NCBI GenBank assembly: GCA_944321185.1
Contig: CALUKH010000002.1
Coordinates: 146,941 to 210,940, forward strand
Direction: 5' to 3'
DNA length: 64,000 nt
Source of the DNA: an uncultured Alistipes sp.
GTDB taxonomy: Bacteria > Bacteroidota > Bacteroidia > Bacteroidales > Rikenellaceae
Below, in pieces: positions 8,289-16,405 of this stretch (positions are counted from its first letter, which is position 1; each line of letters opens with the position of its first letter). A model generated the notes under the pieces. The model was not told the origin of the DNA. It saw only the letters and a list, made by a program, of their open reading frames with translations, and did no database searches. Made by a program: the position numbers and the translations under genes.

Positions 8289-9707
8289 CTATTCGATGCC
8301 GTAGAGATGGAGTTTGTTGTAGAGCGTCTTGCGATCGATGCCGAGCAGTTTGGCCGCCTGCGACTTGTTGCCGCCGGCCGCGGCCAGAGCGCGTCGGATC
8401 TGCTCCTCCTCGGTGGCGGGGTCATGCAGCGAATAGGAGGTAGCCGAGGCTGAGGCGGTCGCAGCACCGGTGATCTCACCCGGCAGATCACCCGCCGTGA
8501 TGTACTCGCCCGAAGCGAGCAGCGTGGCCGACATCACCGTATTCTTCAACTGTCGCAGATTGCCCGGCCAGTCGTAGGCCGCCAATGCCCGGATGGCCGC
8601 AGCATCGAAACCGACGATCCGTTTGTCGAGCTCGCGGTTGGCCTGGTCGAGGAAGAAGTCGGCATAGAGCGGAATATCGTCACGGCGTTCGCTGAGGCTG
8701 GGAACCCGCAGCGTGAAGGAGTTGATGCGGTGGTAGAGGTCGGCACGGAACGTTCCGCGCGCAATGGCCGCCTCGAGATCCTCGTTCGTGGCGGCTACCA
8801 GCCGGATGTCAACCGGGATTTCGCGGTTCCCGCCCACGGGACGGATCCGCCGCTCCTGAAGGGCGCGCAGCAGCTGCACCTGGGTTTCGTAGGTGAGGTT
8901 GCCCACCTCGTCGAGAAAGAGCGTGCCGCCGTCGGCCAGTTCGAAGGCCCCCTTTTTGTCGCTCACGGCCCCGGTAAACGACCCCTTGACGTGGCCGAAG
9001 AACTCCGAGGCGGCCAACTCGCGGGGTATGGCGCCGCAATCGACCGCCACGAAGGGTTTTCCGGCACGTTTGCTCTGCTGGTGGATCAACTGTGCGACAT
9101 GCTCCTTGCCTGTGCCGCTGGCTCCGTTGACCAGCACCGACATGTTGGTCGGAGCCACCAGCCGGATGTATTCGTAGAGACGCCGTGAAGCGTCGCTGCG
9201 CCCCTCGATGTAGTTAAGCGAAGCCGTGTGCGCAGCAGCCTTGACACCCTCCTTTGGGGCTCCGGCAGCCGATCCGGCCGATCCGACGGGCGCATCCTTT
9301 GCTGCGGATGCGGCCTTGTGAACCTTCGCTGCGGGGGCTGCGCCGGGGACGGAATCCAACGCTTCGCGGATCTTCTTCAGCAGTTCGTCGGGATTGACCG
9401 GTTTGGAGACGTAGTCGCGGGCCCCGAGCTTCATGCAGCGCACCGCATTCTGAATCTCGGCATAGCTCGTCATGACGATCACCGGAGCCGCAATACCCTC
9501 GCCGGCCATCCATTGCAAGAGGGCGATCCCGTCCTCGTCCGGCAGGCGCATGTCACTCAGCACCAGCGAGAATTGCTCATCGGAGAGCATTTTGCGGGCC
9601 GCGGCGACCGTCGAGGCCGTCGCCACCTCGAAACCCCGTTTCGAGAGCCACGTGCGCAGCATCAGCGCAAAGGTGATATCATCGTCAAGAATCAGAATCC
9701 GTTTCAT
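8289..9707 (-). CDS. NtrC-family sigma-54-dependent response regulator
   Basis: Cytoplasmic transcription activator of 472 residues with three domains: receiver (1-118; phosphoacceptor D52 in SDMRLPDEDG, K102 in SKPV), a flexible A/P/K-rich linker (120-165), an AAA+ domain (about 168-395; Walker A GASGTGKE at 195-202, sigma-54 contact loop GSFTGA at 242-247, Walker B GTLFLDE), and a C-terminal Fis-type helix-turn-helix (GGNKSQAAKLLGIDRKTLYNKL). The contact loop reads GSFTGA rather than GAFTGA, but F, T, G and A are kept. Start is the ATG at 9705-9707, inside the last 23 bases of the kinase gene. A TATCTTTG box lies only 7 bases before that ATG. Confidence 0.95.
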   Translation of the reverse strand: MKRILILDDDITFALMLRTWLSKRGFEVATASTVAAARKMLSDEQFSLVLSDMRLPDEDGIALLQWMAGEGIAAPVIVMTSYAEIQNAVRCMKLGARDYVSKPVNPDELLKKIREALDSVPGAAPAAKVHKAASAAKDAPVGSAGSAAGAPKEGVKAAAHTASLNYIEGRSDASRRLYEYIRLVAPTNMSVLVNGASGTGKEHVAQLIHQQSKRAGKPFVAVDCGAIPRELAASEFFGHVKGSFTGAVSDKKGAFELADGGTLFLDEVGNLTYETQVQLLRALQERRIRPVGGNREIPVDIRLVAATNEDLEAAIARGTFRADLYHRINSFTLRVPSLSERRDDIPLYADFFLDQANRELDKRIVGFDAAAIRALAAYDWPGNLRQLKNTVMSATLLASGEYITAGDLPGEITGAATASASATSYSLHDPATEEEQIRRALAAAGGNKSQAAKLLGIDRKTLYNKLHLYGIE

Positions 9708-12411
9708 CGTGTCGCAAAGATACGCATTTTTCCGCTTCCGCAACGACCTCGCGAATCGTCGCAACCGTGCGTCGCAACTCCTCGTCGAGCCCTCCGGCCA
9801 GCGGATCATCGGCCGTTTCGGCGCGCCGCAGGGTCTCGGAGACCCGCCGCAGCCCCAGCATCGTGAAGATCGGCACCATCTTGTGGGACAGCGCCCTGAC
9901 CCCAGCCTGATCGCCCGTATCGAGGGCCCGCCCGAGCGCCGTGCAGTTGGCCGTCGTCTGCTCGACGAAGGAGCGCAGAATGCTCCGCGCCGCCTCGGCA
10001 TCATCGCCCGCATAGGCCGTCAGAGGGCTGAAGTCGATCACCGCAGCCGGTTGCCTGGAGGAAGTCTCTCCGCTTTGGGCCGCCGGTAACGTGCCGGTAT
10101 CTGCCCGGGCAGCATCCGTCCCGTCACCGTTCCGTCCCGCATTTGTCGCGTCAGCAATCGTTCCGGTCCCGGCCGGGTCGGCATCCGTCCCGGTCATCGA
10201 GGCCGAAGATGTCGTTGTGGCCGTCGTTACGGTCGGTTCGACGGCTGGATCCACCCCCGCCGGGCGGGCCGAACGCCACGCCTCCACGATTGCACCGACC
10301 AGCTCCTGCTGCGAAAAGGGCTTGCGCAGGCAGCCGGCAAAACCCTTCCCGCGCAGCAGGTCGAGGGTCAGCTCGCCGCGCGCCGAAACGGCCACAACGG
10401 GCCGTGTCGGATCGACCCCGTGTACGGTCTCCAGGACGCTGAAACCGTCGGCCGACGGCATCTGTATGTCGGTCAGCACCACATCGAAACGCCCCTCCGT
10501 GACGACCTTGCCCACATATTCGGGATACTGGCACGCCTCGGCCTCGATACCGGCCCGGCGGCACATCGCGGCGGTCATCTCCAGCTGCAGAGGGTCGTCG
10601 TCGACCAGCAGCACACGCAGACCGCGACCGGGCATCTCTTGACTGTCGGGCCGCGGAGAGGCTGGACCGGGTTGCATGTCGGAATCGGGACCCGCCGCCG
10701 CGCCCTCCGCCTCGCGGACCGGCAGCGTCACGATGAAGCGGCTCCCCTCGCCGGGGCGGCTTTCGAGCGAGATACGACCGCCGAGCAGCTTCACCAGCCG
10801 GTCGACGATCGAGAGCCCCAGTCCGAATCCGTCGACCCCGCGGGCCGAACTCAACCGGACGAATTCGCCGAAGATGCGTTCACGCTCTGCGCGTCCGATG
10901 CCGCGCCCGGTGTCGCGCACCGAAAAGATCAGTTCGCCACGCACGACGTCGACCCGCAGCTGCACCCAGCCCGCATCGGTGAATTTCAGGGCGTTGGATA
11001 ACAGGTTGTCGGCGATCTGCCGGATGTGGAAGGCATCCCCCTCGACCATCCGGGCGGCACCCGTCCCCGTCTCGAAACGCAGATCGAGCCCCCGGGCCGC
11101 AGCAGCAGCAGCAAACCCTGCCCGGATGGTCTCGAAAAGCTGCGCCGGACTGAAGACCACGTGCTGCACCTCGATCTTGTGGATGTCCAGCCGGTAGAAG
11201 TCCAGGAGGCTGTTGACCAGCGCCAGCAGATGCTCCGACGAATCCTTCATGTTGTGCAGATAGAGCGCCTGCCGTTTGTCATCCGTCAGCCGCGACAGCA
11301 GGTCGATATAACCCATCACCGAGCCCAGCGGCGCCTTGATGTCGTGCGTAATGGCCAGCATCAGCTGTTCGCGGGCCGCCAGCAGAGCCTCCTTCTCGCG
11401 GTTGGCGCGCTCCAGTTCGCGGCGGTAGCGGTTGCCGCGGTTGATGTCGCGCCAGAGGATCCCCACGAAGAAGAGCATCAGCAGAATCGAACCGCCGGCC
11501 ACCCCGCCCAGAATGTGCGACGTGCGGCGCCGGATCCCCTCCGAACGGTGGATGCGGCGCATGAGCAGGGCCGTATCCTCGGCTTCGAAGTCGAGGATCA
11601 GGCTGTAGATCTTCATGTTCACCAGGTCGTTGCTGTAACTCAGCCGCAACCCCTCCTGCCAGGCGCGGTCGTAGATCGACAGGCGGTTGCTCGTGACGCT
11701 GTCCTGAAGGGCCTGAAGGACCAGTTCGATCGTATCGCGCACCACCCCCACGGGCAGCATCGATCCCGTCGCACGCCGCTGAGCAGACACCTCGACCGTA
11801 TCCCGCCGCGTCCCGAACAGATCGGCCACCCGCCGCAGGAAAGGACGTCGTGCATGCGATTCCTCGAGCGTATCGGGCGAATTGCCGCCGTCACCGCCGG
11901 AGGGCCCTGCAGGCCGGTGCGTGCGGCGGAAGGGGGTCGTATCGGCCACGATGCTCGCCTGAGGGCCGATCAGTTCGCGGATGCTCTTGTTGAGCAGCCC
12001 GGAGGTCGATCCGGCCCGGATCGTCCGGTGAAGACGCATCGTGCGCTGCTCCTTGTCGGCCAGCAGCCGCGTGATGCTGTCCAGCCGCAGCCGCTGCAGC
12101 GAATCCTCCACGGCGGTCAGCTGCCGCAGCGTATCGATGCACTCCCGTACGGTCCGCAGTTCGCCCCGGTAGCGGTTTTCGTAGGAGAGGTAGCCGGCGA
12201 TCATCAGCTGACCGTAGCTCTCGGCCTGGTAGAGGTGGTACAACGTGCGGTTGACGGCCGTGCGTTTGGTGTGCAGCAGGGCGTAGTCCCGGTCGGGCGC
12301 CGAAAAGCGCACCACCGCCCGATAGACATAGGCGATGGCCAGGATACTCACGGCCACCAGCAGCACGTATCCCGCCACGATCTTGGTTTTGACGAATTTC
12401 GACTCCTTCAC
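9685..12411 (-). CDS. Hybrid histidine kinase with REC and Hpt domains
   Basis: Inner-membrane sensor of about 908 residues. Domains: membrane helix near 10-31; a periplasmic helical region of about 265 residues; second helix near 299-320; coiled linker; HisKA (phosphoacceptor His in AITHDIKAPLGSVMGY, near 356); HATPase (DNLLSNALKF, GRGIG, GFGLGLSIV); receiver domain (VLLVDDDPLQ, LTDIQMP); a T/A/D-rich linker; and a C-terminal Hpt (LSHKMVPIFTMLG). This is a full phosphorelay, presumably feeding the adjacent sigma-54 regulator, whose gene overlaps by 23 bases. The start is uncertain: the only in-frame upstream candidate, TTG at 12447, coincides with the promoter -33 element, so I chose the GTG at 12409-12411. 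Confidence 0.88.
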   Translation of the reverse strand: MKESKFVKTKIVAGYVLLVAVSILAIAYVYRAVVRFSAPDRDYALLHTKRTAVNRTLYHLYQAESYGQLMIAGYLSYENRYRGELRTVRECIDTLRQLTAVEDSLQRLRLDSITRLLADKEQRTMRLHRTIRAGSTSGLLNKSIRELIGPQASIVADTTPFRRTHRPAGPSGGDGGNSPDTLEESHARRPFLRRVADLFGTRRDTVEVSAQRRATGSMLPVGVVRDTIELVLQALQDSVTSNRLSIYDRAWQEGLRLSYSNDLVNMKIYSLILDFEAEDTALLMRRIHRSEGIRRRTSHILGGVAGGSILLMLFFVGILWRDINRGNRYRRELERANREKEALLAAREQLMLAITHDIKAPLGSVMGYIDLLSRLTDDKRQALYLHNMKDSSEHLLALVNSLLDFYRLDIHKIEVQHVVFSPAQLFETIRAGFAAAAAARGLDLRFETGTGAARMVEGDAFHIRQIADNLLSNALKFTDAGWVQLRVDVVRGELIFSVRDTGRGIGRAERERIFGEFVRLSSARGVDGFGLGLSIVDRLVKLLGGRISLESRPGEGSRFIVTLPVREAEGAAAGPDSDMQPGPASPRPDSQEMPGRGLRVLLVDDDPLQLEMTAAMCRRAGIEAEACQYPEYVGKVVTEGRFDVVLTDIQMPSADGFSVLETVHGVDPTRPVVAVSARGELTLDLLRGKGFAGCLRKPFSQQELVGAIVEAWRSARPAGVDPAVEPTVTTATTTSSASMTGTDADPAGTGTIADATNAGRNGDGTDAARADTGTLPAAQSGETSSRQPAAVIDFSPLTAYAGDDAEAARSILRSFVEQTTANCTALGRALDTGDQAGVRALSHKMVPIFTMLGLRRVSETLRRAETADDPLAGGLDEELRRTVATIREVVAEAEKCVSLRHDETDSDS
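9715..9722 (-). promoter_or_regulatory. -7 box in front of the sigma-54 regulator gene
   Basis: TATCTTTG on the minus strand, within the end of the kinase gene; a TTG lies 18 bases upstream. Only 7 bases separate the box from the regulator ATG, so transcripts from it would be nearly leaderless. Confidence 0.5.
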
Positions 12412-12416
12412 GCCGT

Positions 12417-12424
12417 CAAAGATA
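12417..12424 (-). promoter_or_regulatory. -7 box for the hybrid kinase gene
   Basis: TATCTTTG on the minus strand with TTG 20 bases upstream (12445-12447), a complete Bacteroidetes promoter. It ends 5 bases before the GTG chosen as the start. Confidence 0.65.
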
Positions 12425-12505
12425 CGCAAACTTCCGCCAACGGCCAACCCCCGTCCTCACCCGGTCTGCGCCAGCCATCGGCATCAGAGGACAAAACCGG
12501 CTGTA

Positions 12506-12526
12506 ATTTATCGAAATTCGATAAAT
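12506..12526. promoter_or_regulatory. Palindromic operator (TTTATCG-N5-CGATAAA) before the ABC exporter operon
   Basis: A perfect 21-base palindrome with 10-base arms around one central A; core TTTATCG-AAATT-CGATAAA. It lies just upstream of and over the -33 region of the ABC promoter (-7 box at 12543), as expected for a repressor site. The same core with the same spacing recurs at 36309-36327. The binding protein is unknown. Confidence 0.6.
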
Positions 12527-12542
12527 CTTTCGCGATTTTACG

Positions 12543-12550
12543 TATATTTG
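12543..12550 (+). promoter_or_regulatory. -7 box of the ABC exporter operon
   Basis: TATATTTG, 30 bases before the ATG at 12581, preceded by the palindromic operator. Confidence 0.65.
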
Positions 12551-12580
12551 CAGCACAACTTCGAAAACAGATACCCGCTC

Positions 12581-13531
12581 ATGAAGGATTTGCTTGCGGT
12601 CGAACACGTCTCCAAACGTTACGCCGACCATACGGCCCTCGACGACGTCTCGCTCTCGATCCCCGAAGGATCGGTCTACGGGCTGCTCGGACCCAACGGC
12701 GCCGGAAAAACCACCCTCATCCGCATCATCAACCGCATCACGGCCCCCGACAGCGGCCGCGTGCTCTTCGACGGCCACGACATCGCCCCCGACGACGTCC
12801 GCCGCATCGGCTACCTGCCCGAGGAGCGCGGCCTCTACAAGAAGATGAAGGTCGGCGAACAGGCCCTCTTCTTCGCCCGTCTGAAGGGGCTTTCGCGCCG
12901 CGAGGCCACCGTGCGGCTCAAAGCGTGGTTCGAACGCTTCGGCATCCAGGCGTGGTGGGACAAGCGCGTCGAGGAGCTCTCGAAGGGGATGGCCCAGAAG
13001 GTGCAGTTCATCGTCACGGTGCTCCACCGGCCGCGGCTGCTGATCTTCGACGAACCCTTCTCGGGGTTCGACCCCATCAACGCCAACCTCCTGAAGGAGG
13101 AGATCCTCGCCCTGCGCGACGAGGGGGCCACGGTGATTTTCTCGACCCACAACATGTCGTCCGTGGAGGAGATCTGCGACCACATCACGCTCATCAACCG
13201 CTCGAAGAACATCCTCTCGGGGCGTGTCGACGAGATCCGCCGCCGTCACGGCGCCAACCTCTTCGAGGTGGCCTACCGCGGCGACGAGGCCGCACTGCGC
13301 CGTTCGCTCGAGGGACGGTGCGAAATTCTCGACGGCATCGCCGAAGAGAGCGTCGGCGAGTTCGCCGGCGAGAGCTCGCCCTATCGGACGCTCCGCCTCC
13401 ACGTCGGACAGCCGGAACGCGTGCGGGAGGTCATCGCCACCGTCAACGAGACGGTCGACCTGCGGTCGTTCCGCGAACTGATCCCCTCGATGAACGACAT
13501 CTTCATCCGCGCCGTCAACGGCACGCTCTAA
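12581..13531 (+). CDS. ABC transporter ATP-binding protein (NatA-like exporter)
   Basis: Cytoplasmic ATPase subunit of 316 residues. Walker A GPNGAGKTT is at about 38-46, the signature is ELSKGMAQKVQF, Walker B is LLIFDEPFSGFDP and the H-loop is STHN. The roughly 90-residue C-terminal extension after the ATPase core resembles that of NatA/YhaQ-type proteins. The next gene encodes the two-part membrane subunit 25 bases downstream. By family it would energise export of sodium, a drug or a lipid-like compound; the substrate cannot be read from sequence. The ATG at 12581 is chosen because the -7 box lies at 12543-12550 and upstream codons are not protein-like. Confidence 0.92.
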   Translation: MKDLLAVEHVSKRYADHTALDDVSLSIPEGSVYGLLGPNGAGKTTLIRIINRITAPDSGRVLFDGHDIAPDDVRRIGYLPEERGLYKKMKVGEQALFFARLKGLSRREATVRLKAWFERFGIQAWWDKRVEELSKGMAQKVQFIVTVLHRPRLLIFDEPFSGFDPINANLLKEEILALRDEGATVIFSTHNMSSVEEICDHITLINRSKNILSGRVDEIRRRHGANLFEVAYRGDEAALRRSLEGRCEILDGIAEESVGEFAGESSPYRTLRLHVGQPERVREVIATVNETVDLRSFRELIPSMNDIFIRAVNGTL

Positions 13532-13556
13532 CCCGCCCCCGAAAACACGCAACACC

Positions 13557-14879
13557 ATGTCGACCAATATCCTGCTTATCATCCAGCGCGAATTCAACGA
13601 ACGCGTCCGCAAAAAGTCCTTCATCCTCTCGACGCTCATCACGCCGATCCTGATGGTGGTCCTGATGGCCGCTCCGGCCCTGATCATGAAGTACTCGCAC
13701 GGCGAGCAGAAACGCATCGCCGTGATCGACGACAGCGGACTCGTCGCCCCGCATCTCGAAAACAACGCCACGGTCTGCTTCGTGCCGACCGATCTGACGC
13801 CCGACGAGGCCCGCAAACAACTGACCGACCTCTTCGGCGTGCTCTGCATCGGACGCGACATCCTCGATAACCCGAACGACGTACAGCTCTACGCCAACGC
13901 CTCGACGTCGCTCTCGCTCGAAAGCACCATCACCGAACAGATCGCCAAGATCCTCGAAACCGAAAAGCTCAAGGCCTACGACATCAAGGATCTCGACCGG
14001 ATTCTCGACCAGGTGAAGACCACGGTCACGATGCAGACCTTCCGCAACGACAAGTCGCAGGAGGAGCATGCCCAGGCCCGTTCGTCGGCCGCCGCCACGG
14101 CCATCGGCTACGTGCTGGGATTCATGCTCTACATCTTCCTGATGGCCTACGGATCGATGGTCATGCAGTCGGTCATCGAGGAGAAGAACAGCCGCGTGCT
14201 GGAGGTGATGGTCTCGTCGGTAAGGCCCTTCGACCTGATGATGGGCAAGATCCTCGGCGTGGCGGCCGTCGCCGTGGTGCAGATCCTCTTGTGGGGGCTT
14301 CTCGTGGCGGTCGTCGGCGGATTCGTGATGCCGCAGCTGCTGCCCGCCGAGGCCCTGAGCGGCATCGAGGCCATGCAGCAGGGGATGCCCGGCGCCGCAA
14401 CGGGCGGTCTGGATCCCGAAATGATGCAGGCACTGGCCGCCATGACCGATCTGGGCTACATCCTGCGGATCTTCGGTTTCCTGCTGCTGTTCGTCATCGG
14501 CGGATACCTGCTCTATTCGGCCATGTTCGCCGCCGTGGGATCGGCCGTCGACAACGTCCAGGACGCCTCGCAGCTGCAGATGCCCATCACGCTGCCGATC
14601 ATCCTCGCCCTGCTGGTGATGCTGGCCGTCATCGAGGATCCCAATTCGCGGCTCTCGTTCTGGTTCTCGATCATCCCGCTCACCTCGCCCGTGGTGATGA
14701 TGGCCCGCATCCCCTACGACATCCCCTGGTGGGAGATCCTCCTCTCGCTGGTGCTGCTCTACGGATCGTTCGTCGGCATGGTCTGGCTGGCCGCCAAGAT
14801 CTACCGCGTGGGCATCTTCATGTACGGCAAGAAACCCTCGTTCAGGGAGCTGTTCAAGTGGATCCGCTACAAATACTGA
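13557..14879 (+). CDS. ABC-2 type permease (NatB/YhaP-like)
   Basis: Membrane partner of the preceding ATPase, 440 residues. Helix 1 lies near 22-43 (STLITPILMVVLMAAPALIM), then comes an extracytoplasmic domain of roughly 130 residues rich in D, E, T and N, then a C-terminal bundle of five or more helices (IGYVLGFMLYIFLMAYGSMVM, VAVVQILLWGLLVAVVGG, LLLFVIGGYLLYSAMFAAVG, ITLPIILALLVMLAV, ILLSLVLLYGSFVGMVWLAA). The motif VIEEKNSRVLEVMVSSV is typical of NatB-type ABC-2 permeases. A hairpin at 14933-14950 follows. Confidence 0.9.
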   Translation: MSTNILLIIQREFNERVRKKSFILSTLITPILMVVLMAAPALIMKYSHGEQKRIAVIDDSGLVAPHLENNATVCFVPTDLTPDEARKQLTDLFGVLCIGRDILDNPNDVQLYANASTSLSLESTITEQIAKILETEKLKAYDIKDLDRILDQVKTTVTMQTFRNDKSQEEHAQARSSAAATAIGYVLGFMLYIFLMAYGSMVMQSVIEEKNSRVLEVMVSSVRPFDLMMGKILGVAAVAVVQILLWGLLVAVVGGFVMPQLLPAEALSGIEAMQQGMPGAATGGLDPEMMQALAAMTDLGYILRIFGFLLLFVIGGYLLYSAMFAAVGSAVDNVQDASQLQMPITLPIILALLVMLAVIEDPNSRLSFWFSIIPLTSPVVMMARIPYDIPWWEILLSLVLLYGSFVGMVWLAAKIYRVGIFMYGKKPSFRELFKWIRYKY

Positions 14880-14932
14880 CCCCGCCGCCGCACCGCCGCA
14901 ATCGAACGTCCCGACGGCTGAAAATCAATTTT

Positions 14933-14950
14933 CTGTTATTCGGATAACAG
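14933..14950. promoter_or_regulatory. Hairpin/palindrome between the ABC operon and pgk
   Basis: CTGTTAT-TCGG-ATAACAG, a perfect 7-base-pair inverted repeat with a UUCG-like tetraloop. A run of six T starts 10 bases later, so it may weakly terminate the ABC transcript; its position about 20 bases before the pgk -7 box (14970) also suits an operator. I cannot decide between the two. Confidence 0.5.
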
Positions 14951-14969
14951 GTTTCCTGAATTTTTTCAT

Positions 14970-14977
14970 TAAATTTG
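14970..14977 (+). promoter_or_regulatory. -7 box of pgk
   Basis: TAAATTTG, 82 bases before the pgk ATG; it implies a 5' leader of about 75 bases. Confidence 0.6.
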
Positions 14978-15059
14978 TCGCGGATTTGGAAACCGCCTGC
15001 GGACATCCGGATCCGATGGAAAGGAATAATTTCTACAAAATACTTAAAATCAAAGAGCT

Positions 15060-16322
15060 ATGAACTCGATTGACACTTACGATTTCAAAGGCAAACGCGC
15101 GATCATCCGCGTGGATTTCAATGTGCCCCTCAACGAGAAGGGCGAGGTAACCGACGACACGCGTATCCGTGCCGCCATGCCGACGATCAAGAAGGTCCTG
15201 GCCGAGGGCGGATCGGTGATCCTCATGTCGCACATGGGTCGTCCGAAGAAGAACCCCGATCCGAAATATTCGCTCGAACAGATCGTTCCCGCCATCGAGA
15301 AGAATCTCGGCGTGAAGGTCCAGTTCGCCGGTGACTGCATGGGCGAAAAGGCCGCCGAGATGTGCAAGAACATCAAGCCGGGCGAGGTGGTTCTGCTCGA
15401 AAACCTGCGTTTCTACGCCGAGGAGGAGGGCAAACCCCGCGGTCTGGCCGAGGACGCCACCAAGGAGGAGAAGGATGCCGCCAAGAAGGCCCTCAAGGAG
15501 GGTCCGCAGAAGGAGTTCGTCAAGAAACTCGCTTCGTATGCCGACTGCTACATCAACGACGCCTTCGGTACGGCTCACCGCAAGCACGCTTCGACCTATC
15601 TGATCGCCAAGCACTTCCCCAACGACAAGATGTTCGGCTATCTGATGGAGAAGGAGGTCAAGGCCATCTCGTCGCTCATGGAGGCCCCGCAGCACCCGTT
15701 CTGCGCCATCATCGGCGGTTCGAAGGTTTCGACCAAGATCGGCGTGATCAAGGCGCTGATCGAGAAGGTTGACTCGATTGTCATCGGCGGCGGCATGACC
15801 TACACGTTCGCCGCAGCCCAGGGCGGAAAGGTCGGCAACTCGATCTGCGAACCCGACATGTTCCCCGTTGCCCTGGAGATCCTCGAGCTGGCCAAGAAGA
15901 AGGGTGTACAGCTCGTCATGTCGCCCGATGCGCTGATCGCCGACGCATTCTCGGCCGACGCCAATACCTCGACGGCTCCGGCCGACAACATCCCCGACGG
16001 ATGGGAGGGTGTCGACATCGCCGACGAAGGCAAGAAGATCTTCCGCGAGCACATTCTCGGCTGCAAGACCATCCTGTGGAACGGCCCGGTAGGTGTCTTC
16101 GAGATCGACAAGTTCGCCACGGGCTCCAAGGAGGTGGCTCTGGCCATCGCCGAGGCTACGAAGAAGGGCGCCTACTCGCTCATCGGCGGCGGCGACTCGG
16201 TAGCCTGCATCAACAAGTTCGGCCTGGCCGACCAGGTTTCCTACATCTCGACCGGCGGCGGCGCCCTGCTCGAGTACATCGAGTTCGGTACGCTGCCCGG
16301 TGTTGAGGCCATCCGCGAATAG
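15060..16322 (+). CDS. pgk: Phosphoglycerate kinase
   Basis: Cytoplasmic glycolytic enzyme: 1,3-bisphosphoglycerate + ADP to 3-phosphoglycerate + ATP. The 420-residue product has the N-terminal signature [16 protein letters not shown], the domain-linking [12 protein letters not shown], the nucleotide-binding [11 protein letters not shown], and C-terminal WNGPVGVFE and GGGDSVA. The length is normal. A roughly 20-residue acidic/lysine segment ([21 protein letters not shown]) is inserted after [12 protein letters not shown], as in other Bacteroidetes. It stands alone, with its own promoter and a hairpin after the stop. Confidence 0.97.
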   Translation: MNSIDTYDFKGKRAIIRVDFNVPLNEKGEVTDDTRIRAAMPTIKKVLAEGGSVILMSHMGRPKKNPDPKYSLEQIVPAIEKNLGVKVQFAGDCMGEKAAEMCKNIKPGEVVLLENLRFYAEEEGKPRGLAEDATKEEKDAAKKALKEGPQKEFVKKLASYADCYINDAFGTAHRKHASTYLIAKHFPNDKMFGYLMEKEVKAISSLMEAPQHPFCAIIGGSKVSTKIGVIKALIEKVDSIVIGGGMTYTFAAAQGGKVGNSICEPDMFPVALEILELAKKKGVQLVMSPDALIADAFSADANTSTAPADNIPDGWEGVDIADEGKKIFREHILGCKTILWNGPVGVFEIDKFATGSKEVALAIAEATKKGAYSLIGGGDSVACINKFGLADQVSYISTGGGALLEYIEFGTLPGVEAIRE

Positions 16323-16347
16323 GCTGTCCGACGAACCCAAAAATCCC

Positions 16348-16385
16348 GAAACGGAGATTTCCGGTCCTCCGGAGGTCTCCGTTTC
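16348..16385 (+). terminator. Hairpin after pgk
   Basis: A 10-base-pair stem GAAACGGAGA / TCTCCGTTTC with an inner CCGG-TCCT-CCGG stem. There is no long T run, so termination may be partial and the M13 peptidase gene, 21 bases further on, may receive read-through. Confidence 0.55.
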
Positions 16386-16405
16386 TCATCGAAACCCGAA
16401 CCGTT

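Noticed and set aside
12416-13861. 481-codon minus-strand frame opposite the ABC ATPase
   Set aside because: The plus strand has Walker A, signature and Walker B motifs; the minus frame is a composition artefact.
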